DNA from: Reyranella soli
GTDB taxonomy: Bacteria > Pseudomonadota > Alphaproteobacteria > Reyranellales > Reyranellaceae
DNA: 56,275 nt
NCBI RefSeq assembly: GCF_007992495.1
Contig: NZ_BKAJ01000087.1
Location: forward strand, 1 to 56,275
Direction: 5' to 3'
Positions 8,440-17,339 of the stretch are shown piece by piece (the stretch's first letter is position 1; the number at the start of each line of letters is the position of its first letter). Under the pieces are notes generated by a model. That model saw only the letters and a list, made by a program, of their open reading frames with translations. It ran no database searches and was not told where the DNA came from. A program made the translations under genes and the position numbers.

Positions 8440-10194
8440 ATGGCACGACTGTCTCAGCCCCGTATTGACCAGCGCCCGCCGCTGCCGCTGCGCAGCGAGG
8501 GTTTACGGCCCAATCCCTATGATCTCGCGATCTTCATCATGGTCGCGGCGGCGTTCGTCGTGCTGGCCCATGGCGCGCGCGAGATGGCGGCGCCGGTCGG
8601 CCAGCTCGCCATCCACCCGATCACGCTCGATCCCGCCAACCTGCCCGAGTACGCGCTGCGCACGGTACTGCGCATGTTCGCGGCCATCGCCGCCTCGCTG
8701 GTCTTCACCTTCGTGGTCGCCACCCTTGCCGCCAAGAGCCGGCGCGCCGAGCTGGTGATCATCCCGGCGCTGGACATCCTGCAGTCGGTGCCCGTCCTGG
8801 GCTTCCTCACCTTCACCGTCGTCTATTTCCTCAACCTCTTCCCCGGCAGCCAGCTCGGCGCGGAGTGCGCCGCGATCTTCGCCATCTTCACCGCCCAGGC
8901 CTGGAACATGGCCTTCAGCTTCTACCAGTCGCTGCGCACACTGCCGCCCGACCTCGACGAGGCGGCGCGCCACTTCCGCCTGTCGCCCTGGCTGCGCTTC
9001 TGGCGGCTCGAGGCGCCGTTCGCCGCGCCCGGTCTGATCTGGAACACCATGATGTCGATGTCGGGCAGCTGGTTCTTCATCGTCGCCTCCGAGGCCATCA
9101 CCGTCGGCAACACCACGGTCAAGCTACCGGGCATCGGCTCGTGGCTGGCGCTCGCCATCGACCAGAAGGACGTGCCCGCCGTGCTGATGGCCGTCGGCAC
9201 CATGGCGCTGGTCATCCTGGCCTACGACCAGCTGCTGTTCCGCCCCATCGTGGCGTGGGCCGACAAGTTCCGCTTCGAGCAGACCGCGGCGCAGCGCCGG
9301 CCGCGCTCCTGGGTCTACGACATCTGGCGGCACACCCGCCTGATGCGCCGGCTCGCGACACTGCTCGGCGCGCTCGCCGGCCAGCTGTCTGCGCTGATGC
9401 CGCGCCGCGTCCTGCCCCGGACCATCGCCGCGCCACCTCCCGCCGTCGGCCGCGTCATCGACTGGCTGTGGCTCGCGCTCGTGCTCGCCGCTTGCGCTTG
9501 GGCGCTGTGGCGCATCGTGCAGTTCGTCGACGTCTCGCTGGGCTGGCGCGACGTCGGCCAGGCGGTCGAGCTCGGCCTGCTGACCTTGCTGCGCGTCGTC
9601 GTGCTGATCTTCCTCGCCAGCCTCGTCTGGGTCCCCATCGGCGTGTGGATCGGCTTGCGGCCCGGCATCGCCACGCGCGTGCAGCCGATCGCGCAGTTCC
9701 TTGCCGCCTTCCCGGCCAACGTGCTCTTCCCCATCGCCGTCGTGGCGATCGTGCACTGGAAGCTCGATCCCAATGTCTGGCTCAGCCCGCTGATGGTGCT
9801 GGGCACACAGTGGTACATCCTGTTCAACGTCATCGCCGGCGCCAGCGCCTTCCCGACCGACCTGCGCGAGGCCGCGTCGCTGTTCCGCCTGCGCAATTGG
9901 CAATGGTGGCGCCAGGTCATCCTGCCCGGGATCCTGCCCTATTACGTCACCGGCGCGCTGACCGCGACCGGCGGCTCGTGGAACGCCAGCATCGTGGCCG
10001 AGGTCGCGAGCTGGGGCGACACGACGCTGCAGGCCGCGGGGCTGGGCGCCTACATTGCCGACGCGACGGCCAAGGGCGACTACGCGCGCGTCGTGCTGGG
10101 CATCGCCGTGATGTCGGTGATGGTCACCGCCTGCAATCGGTTGGTCTGGCGGCCGCTCTATCGCCTGGCCGAACGCCGCTTCCGCCTCACCTGA
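8440..10194 (+). CDS. ABC transporter permease with two fused membrane domains
   Basis: The 584-residue inner-membrane protein contains two binding-protein-dependent permease domains in tandem. Each carries the EAA-type cytoplasmic loop: DLDEAARHFRLSPWLRFW in the first half and DLREAASLFRLRNWQWWR in the second. The sequence is most like the nitrate/sulfonate/taurine type of importer permease. The ATG at 8440 is preferred because GAAAGG precedes it. The ATPase gene follows after 11 bp. No substrate-binding protein is encoded beside them, so the substrate is not identifiable. Confidence 0.88.
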   Translation: MARLSQPRIDQRPPLPLRSEGLRPNPYDLAIFIMVAAAFVVLAHGAREMAAPVGQLAIHPITLDPANLPEYALRTVLRMFAAIAASLVFTFVVATLAAKSRRAELVIIPALDILQSVPVLGFLTFTVVYFLNLFPGSQLGAECAAIFAIFTAQAWNMAFSFYQSLRTLPPDLDEAARHFRLSPWLRFWRLEAPFAAPGLIWNTMMSMSGSWFFIVASEAITVGNTTVKLPGIGSWLALAIDQKDVPAVLMAVGTMALVILAYDQLLFRPIVAWADKFRFEQTAAQRRPRSWVYDIWRHTRLMRRLATLLGALAGQLSALMPRRVLPRTIAAPPPAVGRVIDWLWLALVLAACAWALWRIVQFVDVSLGWRDVGQAVELGLLTLLRVVVLIFLASLVWVPIGVWIGLRPGIATRVQPIAQFLAAFPANVLFPIAVVAIVHWKLDPNVWLSPLMVLGTQWYILFNVIAGASAFPTDLREAASLFRLRNWQWWRQVILPGILPYYVTGALTATGGSWNASIVAEVASWGDTTLQAAGLGAYIADATAKGDYARVVLGIAVMSVMVTACNRLVWRPLYRLAERRFRLT

Positions 10195-10205
10195 GGAGAT
10201 CCGAC

Positions 10206-11510
10206 ATGAACGCCCCTCCGCAGACGCGTCCGCTGGTCGAGGTCGACCAGGTGCGCCAGCGCTATCCCAAGGGCAGCGGCGAGAACCTGCTGGTGCTGGA
10301 TGGCGTCAGCCTGCATCTCGCCGACAAGGAAATCGTCTCGCTGCTCGGCCGCTCGGGCTGCGGCAAGTCCTCGTTGCTGCGCATCATCGCCGGCCTGATG
10401 CCGGCGAGCGAGGGCCGCGTCATGCTCGACGGCCATCCGGTGGCGGGTCCGGCCGCCGAGGTGGCGATGGTGTTCCAGACCTTCGCGCTCTTCCCCTGGC
10501 TCACCGTGCAGGAGAACGTCGAGATCGGGCTCGAGGCGCAGGGCGTGGCGCCGGCCGAGCGCCGCCGCCGCGCGCTCGAGGCGATCGACCTGATCGGCCT
10601 CGACGGCTACGAAAGCGCCTACCCCAAGGAGCTGTCGGGCGGCATGCGCCAGCGCGTCGGTCTCGCCCGCGCGCTGGTCGTGCATCCCAAGTTGCTGCTG
10701 ATGGACGAGCCGTTCTCGGCCCTCGACGTGCTCACCGCCGAGACCCTGCGCACCGACCTGCTCGACCTGTGGCATGAGGGGCGCATGCCGATCTCCTCGA
10801 TCCTGCTGGTGACGCACAACATCGAGGAGGCGGTGCTGATGTCGGACCGCATCGTCGTGCTGGCCGCCAATCCCGGCCGGATCGCCGCCGAGATCACGGT
10901 CAGCCTGCCGCAGCCGCGCAACCGCCTCGATCCGCCGTTCCGTCAGCTGGTTGACGACATCTATGCGCTGATGACCCAGCGCCCCGCCGACCGGCACGCA
11001 GCCGGCCTGCACGGCAGCGGCATCTCCCTGCTGCTGCCGCGCGTCTCCACCAATTTGCTGGCGGGCCTGATGGAGGCGATCGCGGCCGATCCCTATCGCG
11101 GCCGCGCCGACCTGCCCGAGCTCGCGGCCACCCTGCAGATGGAGATCGACGATCTCTTCCCGGTGGCCGAGACGCTGCACCTGCTGCGCTTCGCCGAGCT
11201 CGCCGAGGGCGACATCCGCCTCACCGATCCCGGCCGTCGCTTCGTCGATCTCGGCCCCGACGAGCGCAAGCACCTGTTCGCCCAGCACCTGATGGCCCAC
11301 GTGCCGCTCGCCAACCATATCCGCCGCGTGCTCGACGAGCGCGGCAACCACCGCGCGCCGGCCAGCCGCTTCCGCGACGAGCTCGAGGACCACATGTCCG
11401 AGCAGTTCGCCGACCAGACCCTGCGCGCGGTGACGGCGTGGGGCCGCTACGCCGAGTCCTTCGCCTACGACGAGGCGACGGGCGTCTTCAGCCTCGACAA
11501 TCCGGGCTGA
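10206..11510 (+). CDS. ABC transporter ATP-binding protein with C-terminal AAA-associated domain
   Basis: The 434-residue ATPase energises the adjacent double permease. The nucleotide-binding half has Walker A (GRSGCGKSS), the Q-loop (VFQTFALFPW), the signature (LSGGMRQRVGLARAL), Walker B (LLLMDEPFSALD) and the H-loop (VTHNIEEA). From about residue 270 a further domain of about 160 residues follows, as in nitrate/sulfonate-type ATPases with an AAA-associated C-terminal domain, possibly regulatory. GAGGAG lies before the ATG. A longer upstream frame on this strand is only the shadow of the permease. Confidence 0.92.
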   Translation: MNAPPQTRPLVEVDQVRQRYPKGSGENLLVLDGVSLHLADKEIVSLLGRSGCGKSSLLRIIAGLMPASEGRVMLDGHPVAGPAAEVAMVFQTFALFPWLTVQENVEIGLEAQGVAPAERRRRALEAIDLIGLDGYESAYPKELSGGMRQRVGLARALVVHPKLLLMDEPFSALDVLTAETLRTDLLDLWHEGRMPISSILLVTHNIEEAVLMSDRIVVLAANPGRIAAEITVSLPQPRNRLDPPFRQLVDDIYALMTQRPADRHAAGLHGSGISLLLPRVSTNLLAGLMEAIAADPYRGRADLPELAATLQMEIDDLFPVAETLHLLRFAELAEGDIRLTDPGRRFVDLGPDERKHLFAQHLMAHVPLANHIRRVLDERGNHRAPASRFRDELEDHMSEQFADQTLRAVTAWGRYAESFAYDEATGVFSLDNPG

Positions 11511-11525
11511 CTTTTCCGTCATGAC

Positions 11526-11543
11526 GGTCACCTGAATGTGACC
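11526..11543. other. Small inverted repeat between the ABC and GlcG-like genes
   Basis: GGTCAC (11526-11531) and GTGACC (11538-11543) form a perfect six-base inverted repeat with a six-base spacer. It lies 80 bp before the start of the GlcG-like gene. It could be an operator or the end of the ABC transcript; nothing decides between these. Confidence 0.3.
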
Positions 11544-11624
11544 GCTGGTTGAACTGCCCGACACCGCTACGTCGTTCATAGTCCCCGGGCCGTTCGCAGA
11601 GACGGAAACCAGGGAGAAACATCC

Positions 11625-12113
11625 ATGCACAGGCTCATGATCGCGGCCGCCGTTGCGGCCAGCTTTGTCGCGTCACCGCTTTTCGCCCAGGCGCCGCCGC
11701 CACCGCCGGTCTACGGCGTACCCATCACCTTCGATGCCGCCAAGAAGGCGCTGGCCGCTGCCGAGGCGGAGGCCAAGAAGAACAACTGGCCGGTCGCCAT
11801 CGCCATCGTCGACAGCTCGGGCAACCTCGCTGCCTTCTCCAAGATGGACAACACACAGCATGCAAGCGTCGACGTCGCCATCGGCAAGGCGGTGACGGCC
11901 AACAATTTCAAGCGGCCGACCAAGGCCCTGCAAGACGCCATCGCCCAGGGCGGCGCCAACCTGCGTCTGCTCGCCGTCAAGGGTGCTACCCCGCTTGAAG
12001 GCGGCGTGCCGATCGTGGTCGATGGCAAGATCATCGGCGCCATCGGTGCTTCCGGCGTGATGGCCAACCAGGACGCCGAGGTCGCCATGGCCGGGGCCGC
12101 GGCCGCCAAATAA
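11625..12113 (+). CDS. Secreted GlcG/HbpS-family protein
   Basis: The 162-residue product begins with a signal peptide (MHRLMIAAAVAASFVAS, cleavage near FAQA) and then a GlcG/HbpS-type domain. Family features are ALAAAEAEAKKN, the strand VAIAIVDSSGNL with AFSKMD, and the closing GGVPIVVDGKIIGAIGASG. Members bind haem or small ligands or are of unknown function; the exported form is probably periplasmic. GGGAG precedes the ATG. It seems to be a single-gene unit ended by the hairpin at 12174-12198. Confidence 0.85.
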   Translation: MHRLMIAAAVAASFVASPLFAQAPPPPPVYGVPITFDAAKKALAAAEAEAKKNNWPVAIAIVDSSGNLAAFSKMDNTQHASVDVAIGKAVTANNFKRPTKALQDAIAQGGANLRLLAVKGATPLEGGVPIVVDGKIIGAIGASGVMANQDAEVAMAGAAAAK

Positions 12114-12173
12114 GGCATGGGGCGCGCAAGTAGGGCATAGCGCCGCCTTGTCGGCCGGCCCTCCACCGCTATA

Positions 12174-12198
12174 GTCCGCCCGACTCGTTCGGGCGGAC
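12174..12198 (+). terminator. Rho-independent-type terminator after the GlcG-like gene
   Basis: A perfect 10-bp stem (GTCCGCCCGA at 12174-12183, TCGGGCGGAC at 12189-12198) with the loop CTCGT is followed by the T-rich ATTTAT. It lies 60 bp after the GlcG-like stop and nine bases before the next start codon. Confidence 0.65.
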
Positions 12199-12207
12199 AT
12201 TTATCTG

Positions 12208-13449
12208 ATGAAGCAGCGTATTTTCGGCTGGATTTCGGCTCTCTTCGGTATCGTGCTGGCGCTGGCGGCGATCGAGCTCGCAGCCATTGCCTGGCTGTTC
12301 ATCGAGGACGGCCGCTATACGCCAGCGGCGCAGCTCTTCGAGCGCACCCAGAACACCTATCTGCGCGACGCCACCAAGGGCACGACGTGCCGCTATGTCG
12401 ACACGCTCTATCCGCATCCCTATGTCGGCTTCGTGCACCACGCCAACCCGCCGTGTGGCCAGCCGTGGGTCAACAATATCGGCCTGTACGGCCCCGACTA
12501 TCCGACCGTGCGCAATCCCGAGCGCTACACCGTCATCCTGAGCGGCGGCTCGGTCGCCTCGCAGCTCGCCCAGAACGCCGCGCCGCCGGCGCCGCGCTAT
12601 CTCGAGGAAGAGCTCAACAAGAAATACGTCAGCCCCAACGGCAAGCCGTGGCTGGTGCTGAACGGCGGCGACGGCGCCTGGAAGGAGCCGCAGCCTTTCA
12701 TCCTGTTCGCCCTGTACGCGAGCTCGGTCGACGCCGTGGTCAATCTCGGCGGCTTCAACGAGCATTATTTCTTCTGGCCCGGCGCCGAGGAGCGGCTGGA
12801 GCGGCCGCTCAGCAACTTCATCGAGGTCAATCCCTTCGTTGCCGACGAGAATTTCGGCGACGCCGCCATCGGCTGGGTCATGGGGCGGCTGGCGGGCTCG
12901 CTCGCGGCGATGCCGGTGCTGGGTCACAGCCACGCGGCCTACCTGGTGGTGCGCGGCATCGAGCAGGCGGCCAAGGGCCAGGACATCTTCAAGTCGAACA
13001 AGAAGACGACGCTGAACAGCATCTTCCACATGCCCGAGGAGATCCGCCGCGACGCCGACCGCGAGTTCGCCGTCCAGCTCGGCCTCTACCAGAAGTACCT
13101 GCGCGCCACCGAGGTGCTGGCGCGCGAGTACAATCTCAAATCGGCGTTCTTCATCCAGCCCGCGCCGGCCTACGGCAAGACCCTGACCGACGACGAGAAG
13201 CGCCTCGTCGGCGATCTCTCCTACCGCGACATCTATCGCAAGATGGTGGCTGGTCTGCTGACCTTGCGCGAGCGCGGGCTCGCGATCTACGACCTGGGCG
13301 ACATCTTCGCCAACGAGAAGGGCACGATCTACGCCGACCACATCCACTACTGGCGCGACGACAAGGCCGAGAGCCCCGGCAACCGCCTGATGGCTGCCCG
13401 CATCGCCGCCCAGCTCGCCGAGACGTGGGGGCTGCAGAAGAAGCAGTGA
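12208..13449 (+). CDS. Membrane-anchored SGNH-like protein
   Basis: The 413-residue protein has one N-terminal membrane segment (IFGWISALFGIVLALAAIEL) and a large, probably periplasmic domain. The order of motifs recalls SGNH hydrolases or pseudo-hydrolases: LSGGSVA (block I with its serine), VVNLGGFNEHY in place of GxND, and near the C-terminus YADHIHY, which fits the DxxH block. SGNH proteins are esterases or O-acetyltransferase partners in envelope polysaccharide modification; that role here is inference. The gene stands alone and converges with the MORN gene. Confidence 0.6.
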   Translation: MKQRIFGWISALFGIVLALAAIELAAIAWLFIEDGRYTPAAQLFERTQNTYLRDATKGTTCRYVDTLYPHPYVGFVHHANPPCGQPWVNNIGLYGPDYPTVRNPERYTVILSGGSVASQLAQNAAPPAPRYLEEELNKKYVSPNGKPWLVLNGGDGAWKEPQPFILFALYASSVDAVVNLGGFNEHYFFWPGAEERLERPLSNFIEVNPFVADENFGDAAIGWVMGRLAGSLAAMPVLGHSHAAYLVVRGIEQAAKGQDIFKSNKKTTLNSIFHMPEEIRRDADREFAVQLGLYQKYLRATEVLAREYNLKSAFFIQPAPAYGKTLTDDEKRLVGDLSYRDIYRKMVAGLLTLRERGLAIYDLGDIFANEKGTIYADHIHYWRDDKAESPGNRLMAARIAAQLAETWGLQKKQ

Positions 13450-13477
13450 GTCGGTGCGGGCGTTTCGTCGCCGTCAA

Positions 13478-14485
13478 TCACTGAGCCAAGCGGGCTTCGC
13501 ACTCGACTTTATTTGCGCCCAGCGAGGCGATGTAGTTGCCTTGACGCATGCAGCCGTCGCGCCATGTGCCCGCAAAGGTGCGCCCGTCAATGAGTTGCAT
13601 CGTGCCGCGGCCGTTAGGACGGTCGTTGCGCCATTCGCCTTTGTACCAGTCGCCGTTCGAAAAACGCATGATGCCGGTGCCGTGGAATTCGCCATCGACG
13701 AGCTCGCCTTCGTACGAAATGGGAGAATTGTCGATTCCGCGCGTCGTCTTCCCGCCGTTTCCTCCGTTGCGGTTGGTTAACGTGTAAACGCCGCGACCCG
13801 TGCGCTTGCCGTCCCTAAATTCGCCCTCGTAGCGATCGCCGTTTGCCCAAGTGTAAACGCCGCGAGCAGTGAGCTTGTCGTCTCTGAATTCGCCCTCGTA
13901 ACGATCTCCGTCCGCCCAAGTGTAAATGCCGCGTCCAGCGATTCTGTCATCACGCCATTCCCCTTCGTAGCGGTTGCCGTTCGGCCAAGTCGCCGTGGCG
14001 CGGCCATGCAAGTTGTCATCACGCCACTCGCCATCGTACTGGCCTCCTCCCGAGGTGGTTAAGACGCCGCGACCGTTTCTTTGACCGTTACGCCACTCTC
14101 CCTCATAGCGGTGCCCATTGGAGTAGATATAGACGCCGTGACCATGTTGGCTGTTGTCGAGCCATTGGCCCTCGTAGCGACTGCCGCTCGGCCAAATGTA
14201 CACGCCGAAGCCGCTGAGCTTACCGGAATGCATGTTGCCTTCGTAGCGACCGGCGGATTTGCCCTCCAGAAACCATTGCTGCACCCCCATTCCCTCGGCA
14301 AATCCGTCGACGCAGGCGCCGGACCAGGTGACCGTTACCCCATCCTTGGGGTTTGCGTTCCACAGCTTACATCCCGTGGCCTTGGCTTGGATCCAGCCCG
14401 GTGGCTCTCCCGGATACTCTAGCGTCTGTGCGAAAGCCGGCGCTGCAGCGAGAAAGCAAGCAACCAACAGCAGTAGGCGAACCAT
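13478..14485 (-). CDS. Secreted MORN-repeat protein
   Basis: The 335-residue protein has a signal peptide (MVRLLLLVACFLAAAPAFA) and about nine MORN repeats of 23 residues, for example RYEGEWRNGQRNGRG and RYEGEFRDGKRTGRG. A short N-terminal domain with paired cysteines (TGCKLW, SGACVDG) and a C-terminal cysteine segment flank the repeats. GAGGAGA precedes the ATG at 14485. The domain plan matches the MORN protein at 53901-54695, so the two are paralogues. MORN repeats form elongated beta sheets; a periplasmic or surface scaffold is plausible but unproven. This gene is less GC-rich than its neighbours. Confidence 0.88.
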   Translation of the reverse strand: MVRLLLLVACFLAAAPAFAQTLEYPGEPPGWIQAKATGCKLWNANPKDGVTVTWSGACVDGFAEGMGVQQWFLEGKSAGRYEGNMHSGKLSGFGVYIWPSGSRYEGQWLDNSQHGHGVYIYSNGHRYEGEWRNGQRNGRGVLTTSGGGQYDGEWRDDNLHGRATATWPNGNRYEGEWRDDRIAGRGIYTWADGDRYEGEFRDDKLTARGVYTWANGDRYEGEFRDGKRTGRGVYTLTNRNGGNGGKTTRGIDNSPISYEGELVDGEFHGTGIMRFSNGDWYKGEWRNDRPNGRGTMQLIDGRTFAGTWRDGCMRQGNYIASLGANKVECEARLAQ

Positions 14486-14611
14486 GTGCGTCTCCTCGAC
14501 GTCCCGGGCGTCGAAAGGGAGACGCAACTCATCGAGGATCTGTTACACAAAGGTGCTGAAGGACTAGGCGGGACGTTCCGGTCATCAACCAAGCGGGGTA
14601 CATGGGAAGGC

Positions 14612-14863
14612 ATGCGTACTGTCGTCAAGAAGTGGGGCAATAGCGCCGCCATTCGAATTCCTTCGAATGTTCTCAAGGCCGCGAAGATCGAGATCGACGA
14701 TGTGGTCGATATTCGAGAGGAGCAGGGGCGCGTCATCGTCCGGCCGTTGCGACCGAATTCCTATGATCTTGCCCATCTGGTAGAAGGGATTACACCCGAC
14801 AACCTCCACGATGAGGTGGACTTCGGAAGCCGAAGGCGCAATTTCTTCACGTCCGACCGATAG
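14612..14863 (+). CDS. AbrB/MazE-family antitoxin-like protein, no partner
   Basis: The 83-residue protein opens with the swapped-hairpin DNA-binding domain of MazE antitoxins (MRTVVKKWGNSAAIRIP, then DDVVDIREEQGRVIVRP). Its C-terminal tail would normally bind and block a MazF-type RNase. The ATG at 14612 is preferred because GGAAGG precedes it and MazE proteins start at this point; the frame is open further upstream. No toxin gene follows: the next 250 bp contain no credible frame. It may be a relic or may act on a distant toxin. Confidence 0.75.
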   Translation: MRTVVKKWGNSAAIRIPSNVLKAAKIEIDDVVDIREEQGRVIVRPLRPNSYDLAHLVEGITPDNLHDEVDFGSRRRNFFTSDR

Positions 14864-15047
14864 GCCAGCTGCGCGACCTGCGCTTTGATGTCGGCAGATG
14901 CCAGTCTGCTGGCACTGCTAAGGTCGTGCCACAGTCGCAGAACCTGCCGAGGCACGCCTCAAGGCGCGGGCGGTGCTCGGCGCCTGACCGAACCGCCGCG
15001 GTGGCGCTCCGTCGTGATGGACATAGTAACATCGTCCTGATCGACGA

Positions 15048-15112
15048 AGCTGGGGAGGTGTCGGCGTCCTCCGTCCGCTTTGCGGACATCTCCCAACGCG
15101 GAGCTGGGGAGG
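15048..15112. repeat. Short repeat-rich intergenic element
   Basis: The 11-mer AGCTGGGGAGG occurs twice (15048-15058 and 15102-15112). Between the copies lie an inverted repeat, GTCCGC-TTT-GCGGAC (15073-15087), and an outer pair GGGAGGTGTC / GACATCTCCC (15053-15062, 15085-15094). The arrangement resembles a miniature palindromic intergenic element. It lies just past the stop of the binding-protein gene (15121) and could form its transcript end. Confidence 0.45.
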
Positions 15113-15120
15113 AAGACGCG

Positions 15121-16053
15121 CTAGTTCCTCGTGCCGGCCGAACTATCGAGCACCTTGAAGGCCTCCTCGAGTTGCAGCGAGATCGGCACGCGCAGCCGCT
15201 CGCCGGTCGGCAGGCGTGACATGAACCACTTGTTGTAGAGCGGCACCAGGTCGCCGTTGGTGGCGAGCTTGCGGAAGGTGCGCTCGACCACGGCGGAAAG
15301 CGGCGGCTCGCCCTTGCGGAACATGATGCCGTACGGGTCGTAGCTCAGGTAGTCGCCGACCACCTTGAACCTGTCCTGCGCCTTGTGGCGGGCGATCAGG
15401 CCATAGAGCAGGATGTCGTCAGTGGCGAAAGCCTGTGCCTTGCCCTCGGCCAGTATCTGGTAGGACTGCTCATGGTCGTCGGCCGTCACGATGGTGAGGC
15501 CGAGCGCGAACTTCTTGTCGGCCGCCGCGATCGCCTGTTTGTTGGTCGTGCCCTTGGTCACCACCACCGTCTTGCCTTTGAGATCGGTGATGCCCGAGAC
15601 CGGCGCCGCCTTCGGCACCATCAGCTTGGTGCCGGCGACGAAGATCAGCGGCGAGAACGCGACCTGCCGGGCGCGCTCGGCGTTGGCCGTGGTCGAGCCG
15701 CATTCGAGGTCGATCTTGCTCTCCAGCACGGCCGGGATGCGGCTCTCCGACGTCACCTTGACGTACTCGATCTTGAGCGCGTCATCGTCGACCGCGGTGC
15801 CGATCTCCTCGACGATCGCCTCGCACAGCTCGAGGCTGTAGCCGATCGGCCGGTTGGACTGGTCGAGGAACGAGAAGGGCGGCGAGGCCTCGCGATAGCC
15901 CAGCCGCACGGTGTGCGTGCGCTTGATGTTGGCAAGCGTGGGGCTCAGGCCAACATCCTGCGCGGCTGCCGGGTCCATCGCGAGGGCCGGCAGGAACGCC
16001 AGCGCGGCCAGCAGCCGCGCCGCCGTCGCTATCCCTTGGGCCATCCCGTGCAT
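15121..16053 (-). CDS. Periplasmic amino-acid-binding protein (GltI type)
   Basis: The 310-residue protein has a signal peptide (ARLLAALAFLPALAM, cleavage near PAAAQDV) and a family-3 solute-binding domain: VRLGYREASPPFSFLD, PIGYSLELCEAIV, IDLECGSTTANAERA and LKGKTVVVTKGTTN. Such proteins bind polar amino acids such as glutamate or aspartate and normally feed an ABC importer. Its ATG overlaps the stop of the upstream symporter gene (TGATG), which fixes 16053, though ATG at 16044 is possible. No ABC permease or ATPase is encoded nearby. Confidence 0.88.
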   Translation of the reverse strand: MHGMAQGIATAARLLAALAFLPALAMDPAAAQDVGLSPTLANIKRTHTVRLGYREASPPFSFLDQSNRPIGYSLELCEAIVEEIGTAVDDDALKIEYVKVTSESRIPAVLESKIDLECGSTTANAERARQVAFSPLIFVAGTKLMVPKAAPVSGITDLKGKTVVVTKGTTNKQAIAAADKKFALGLTIVTADDHEQSYQILAEGKAQAFATDDILLYGLIARHKAQDRFKVVGDYLSYDPYGIMFRKGEPPLSAVVERTFRKLATNGDLVPLYNKWFMSRLPTGERLRVPISLQLEEAFKVLDSSAGTRN

Positions 16054-17339
16054 CACGCCCGCACCGGATCGCCCGGCACCTGGTCGGGCGGCACCGTGTC
16101 GTCGGGCGTCATCTCGTGCTCGGGACGGAGCTCGCCCTCCCATTTGGCGACGACCGCGGTGGCCAGCGAATTGCCGATCACGTTGGTGGCGCTGCGGCCC
16201 ATGTCGAGGAAGGTGTCGATGCCCATGATCATCAGCAGCCCGGCCTCGGGGATGTTGAACTGGGCGAGCGTGGCCGCGATCACCACCAGTGAGGCGCGCG
16301 GCACGCCGGCCACGCCCTTGGAGGTGATCATCAGCGTCGCCAGCATGGCGAGCTGCGTGCCGAGCGACATCTCGATGTGATAGGTCTGGGCGATGAAGAT
16401 GCTGGCGAAGGTGCAGTACATCATCGTGCCGTCGAGGTTGAAGGAGTAGCCGAGCGGCAGCACGAAGCTCGAGATGCGGCTGGAGGCGCCGAAGCGGTTC
16501 AGGCCCTCCAGCGTCTTGGGGTAGGCCGCTTCCGAGCTCGCGGTCGAGAAGGCGATCATCAGCGGCTCGCGAATCAGGCGCAGCAGGCGCATGTAGCGCG
16601 GCCCAATCGCGATGAAGCCGACGGCGATCAGGATGGCCCACAGGATCAGCAGCGACAGGTAGAAGCCGCCCATGAACAGGATCAGCTTCCACAGCACGCC
16701 CAGCCCGTTCTTGGCGACGGTGGCCGTGATGGCCGCCCACACCGCGAGTGGCGCGAACAGCATCACGTAGCCGGTGATCTTGAGCATGATGTGGGCGAGG
16801 TCCTCGATCAGCGCCAGCATCGGCTTGGCGCGCTCGGGCATGGCGCCCAGCGCCACGGCGAAGAACACGGCGAACACCACGATCTGCAGGATCTCGTTCT
16901 GCGCCATGGCGTCGGCGATCGAGGTCGGGATCAGGTGGGTGAGGAACTTCTCGATCGAGAAGGCCGAGACCGGCAGGCCGGTCGATTGGCCCTTGTCCGG
17001 CAGCGTGCCCGGGAAGTTGGCGCCCGGCTGCAGCAGGTTGACCATGACGAGGCCAAGCAGCAGCGAGACGAACGAGGCGCTGACGAACCAGCCCATGGTC
17101 TTGGCGAAGATGCGGCCGAGCCGCGAGCCGGTGCCCATGTGGGCGATGCCGCCGACCAGCGTGGCGAAGACCAGCGGCGCGATGATCATCTTGATCAGGC
17201 GCAGGAACAGGAGCGCGATCAGGTTGACGCTGTAGGCGATGTCGGCCCGGCTGTCGGGCATGTACTCGTAGACCACGGTACCCATGACGATGCCGAGGCC
17301 CATGGCGACCAGAATGTATTGTGTGAAACGATTGGACAT
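16053..17339 (-). CDS. Dicarboxylate/amino acid:cation symporter (DAACS family, DctA-like)
   Basis: The 428-residue polytopic inner-membrane protein is a DAACS-family symporter for C4-dicarboxylates or acidic amino acids with H+ or Na+. Family signatures are LIKMIIAPLVFATLVGG, the serine-rich hairpin AFSTASSEAAYPKTLE, LPLGYSFNLDGTMMY and MGIDTFLDMGRSATNVIGN. The ATG at 17339 is chosen because GGGGGAG lies before it and the sequence matches family N-termini. The downstream binding-protein gene overlaps its stop codon, an unusual pairing for this family. Confidence 0.93.
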   Translation of the reverse strand: MSNRFTQYILVAMGLGIVMGTVVYEYMPDSRADIAYSVNLIALLFLRLIKMIIAPLVFATLVGGIAHMGTGSRLGRIFAKTMGWFVSASFVSLLLGLVMVNLLQPGANFPGTLPDKGQSTGLPVSAFSIEKFLTHLIPTSIADAMAQNEILQIVVFAVFFAVALGAMPERAKPMLALIEDLAHIMLKITGYVMLFAPLAVWAAITATVAKNGLGVLWKLILFMGGFYLSLLILWAILIAVGFIAIGPRYMRLLRLIREPLMIAFSTASSEAAYPKTLEGLNRFGASSRISSFVLPLGYSFNLDGTMMYCTFASIFIAQTYHIEMSLGTQLAMLATLMITSKGVAGVPRASLVVIAATLAQFNIPEAGLLMIMGIDTFLDMGRSATNVIGNSLATAVVAKWEGELRPEHEMTPDDTVPPDQVPGDPVRA

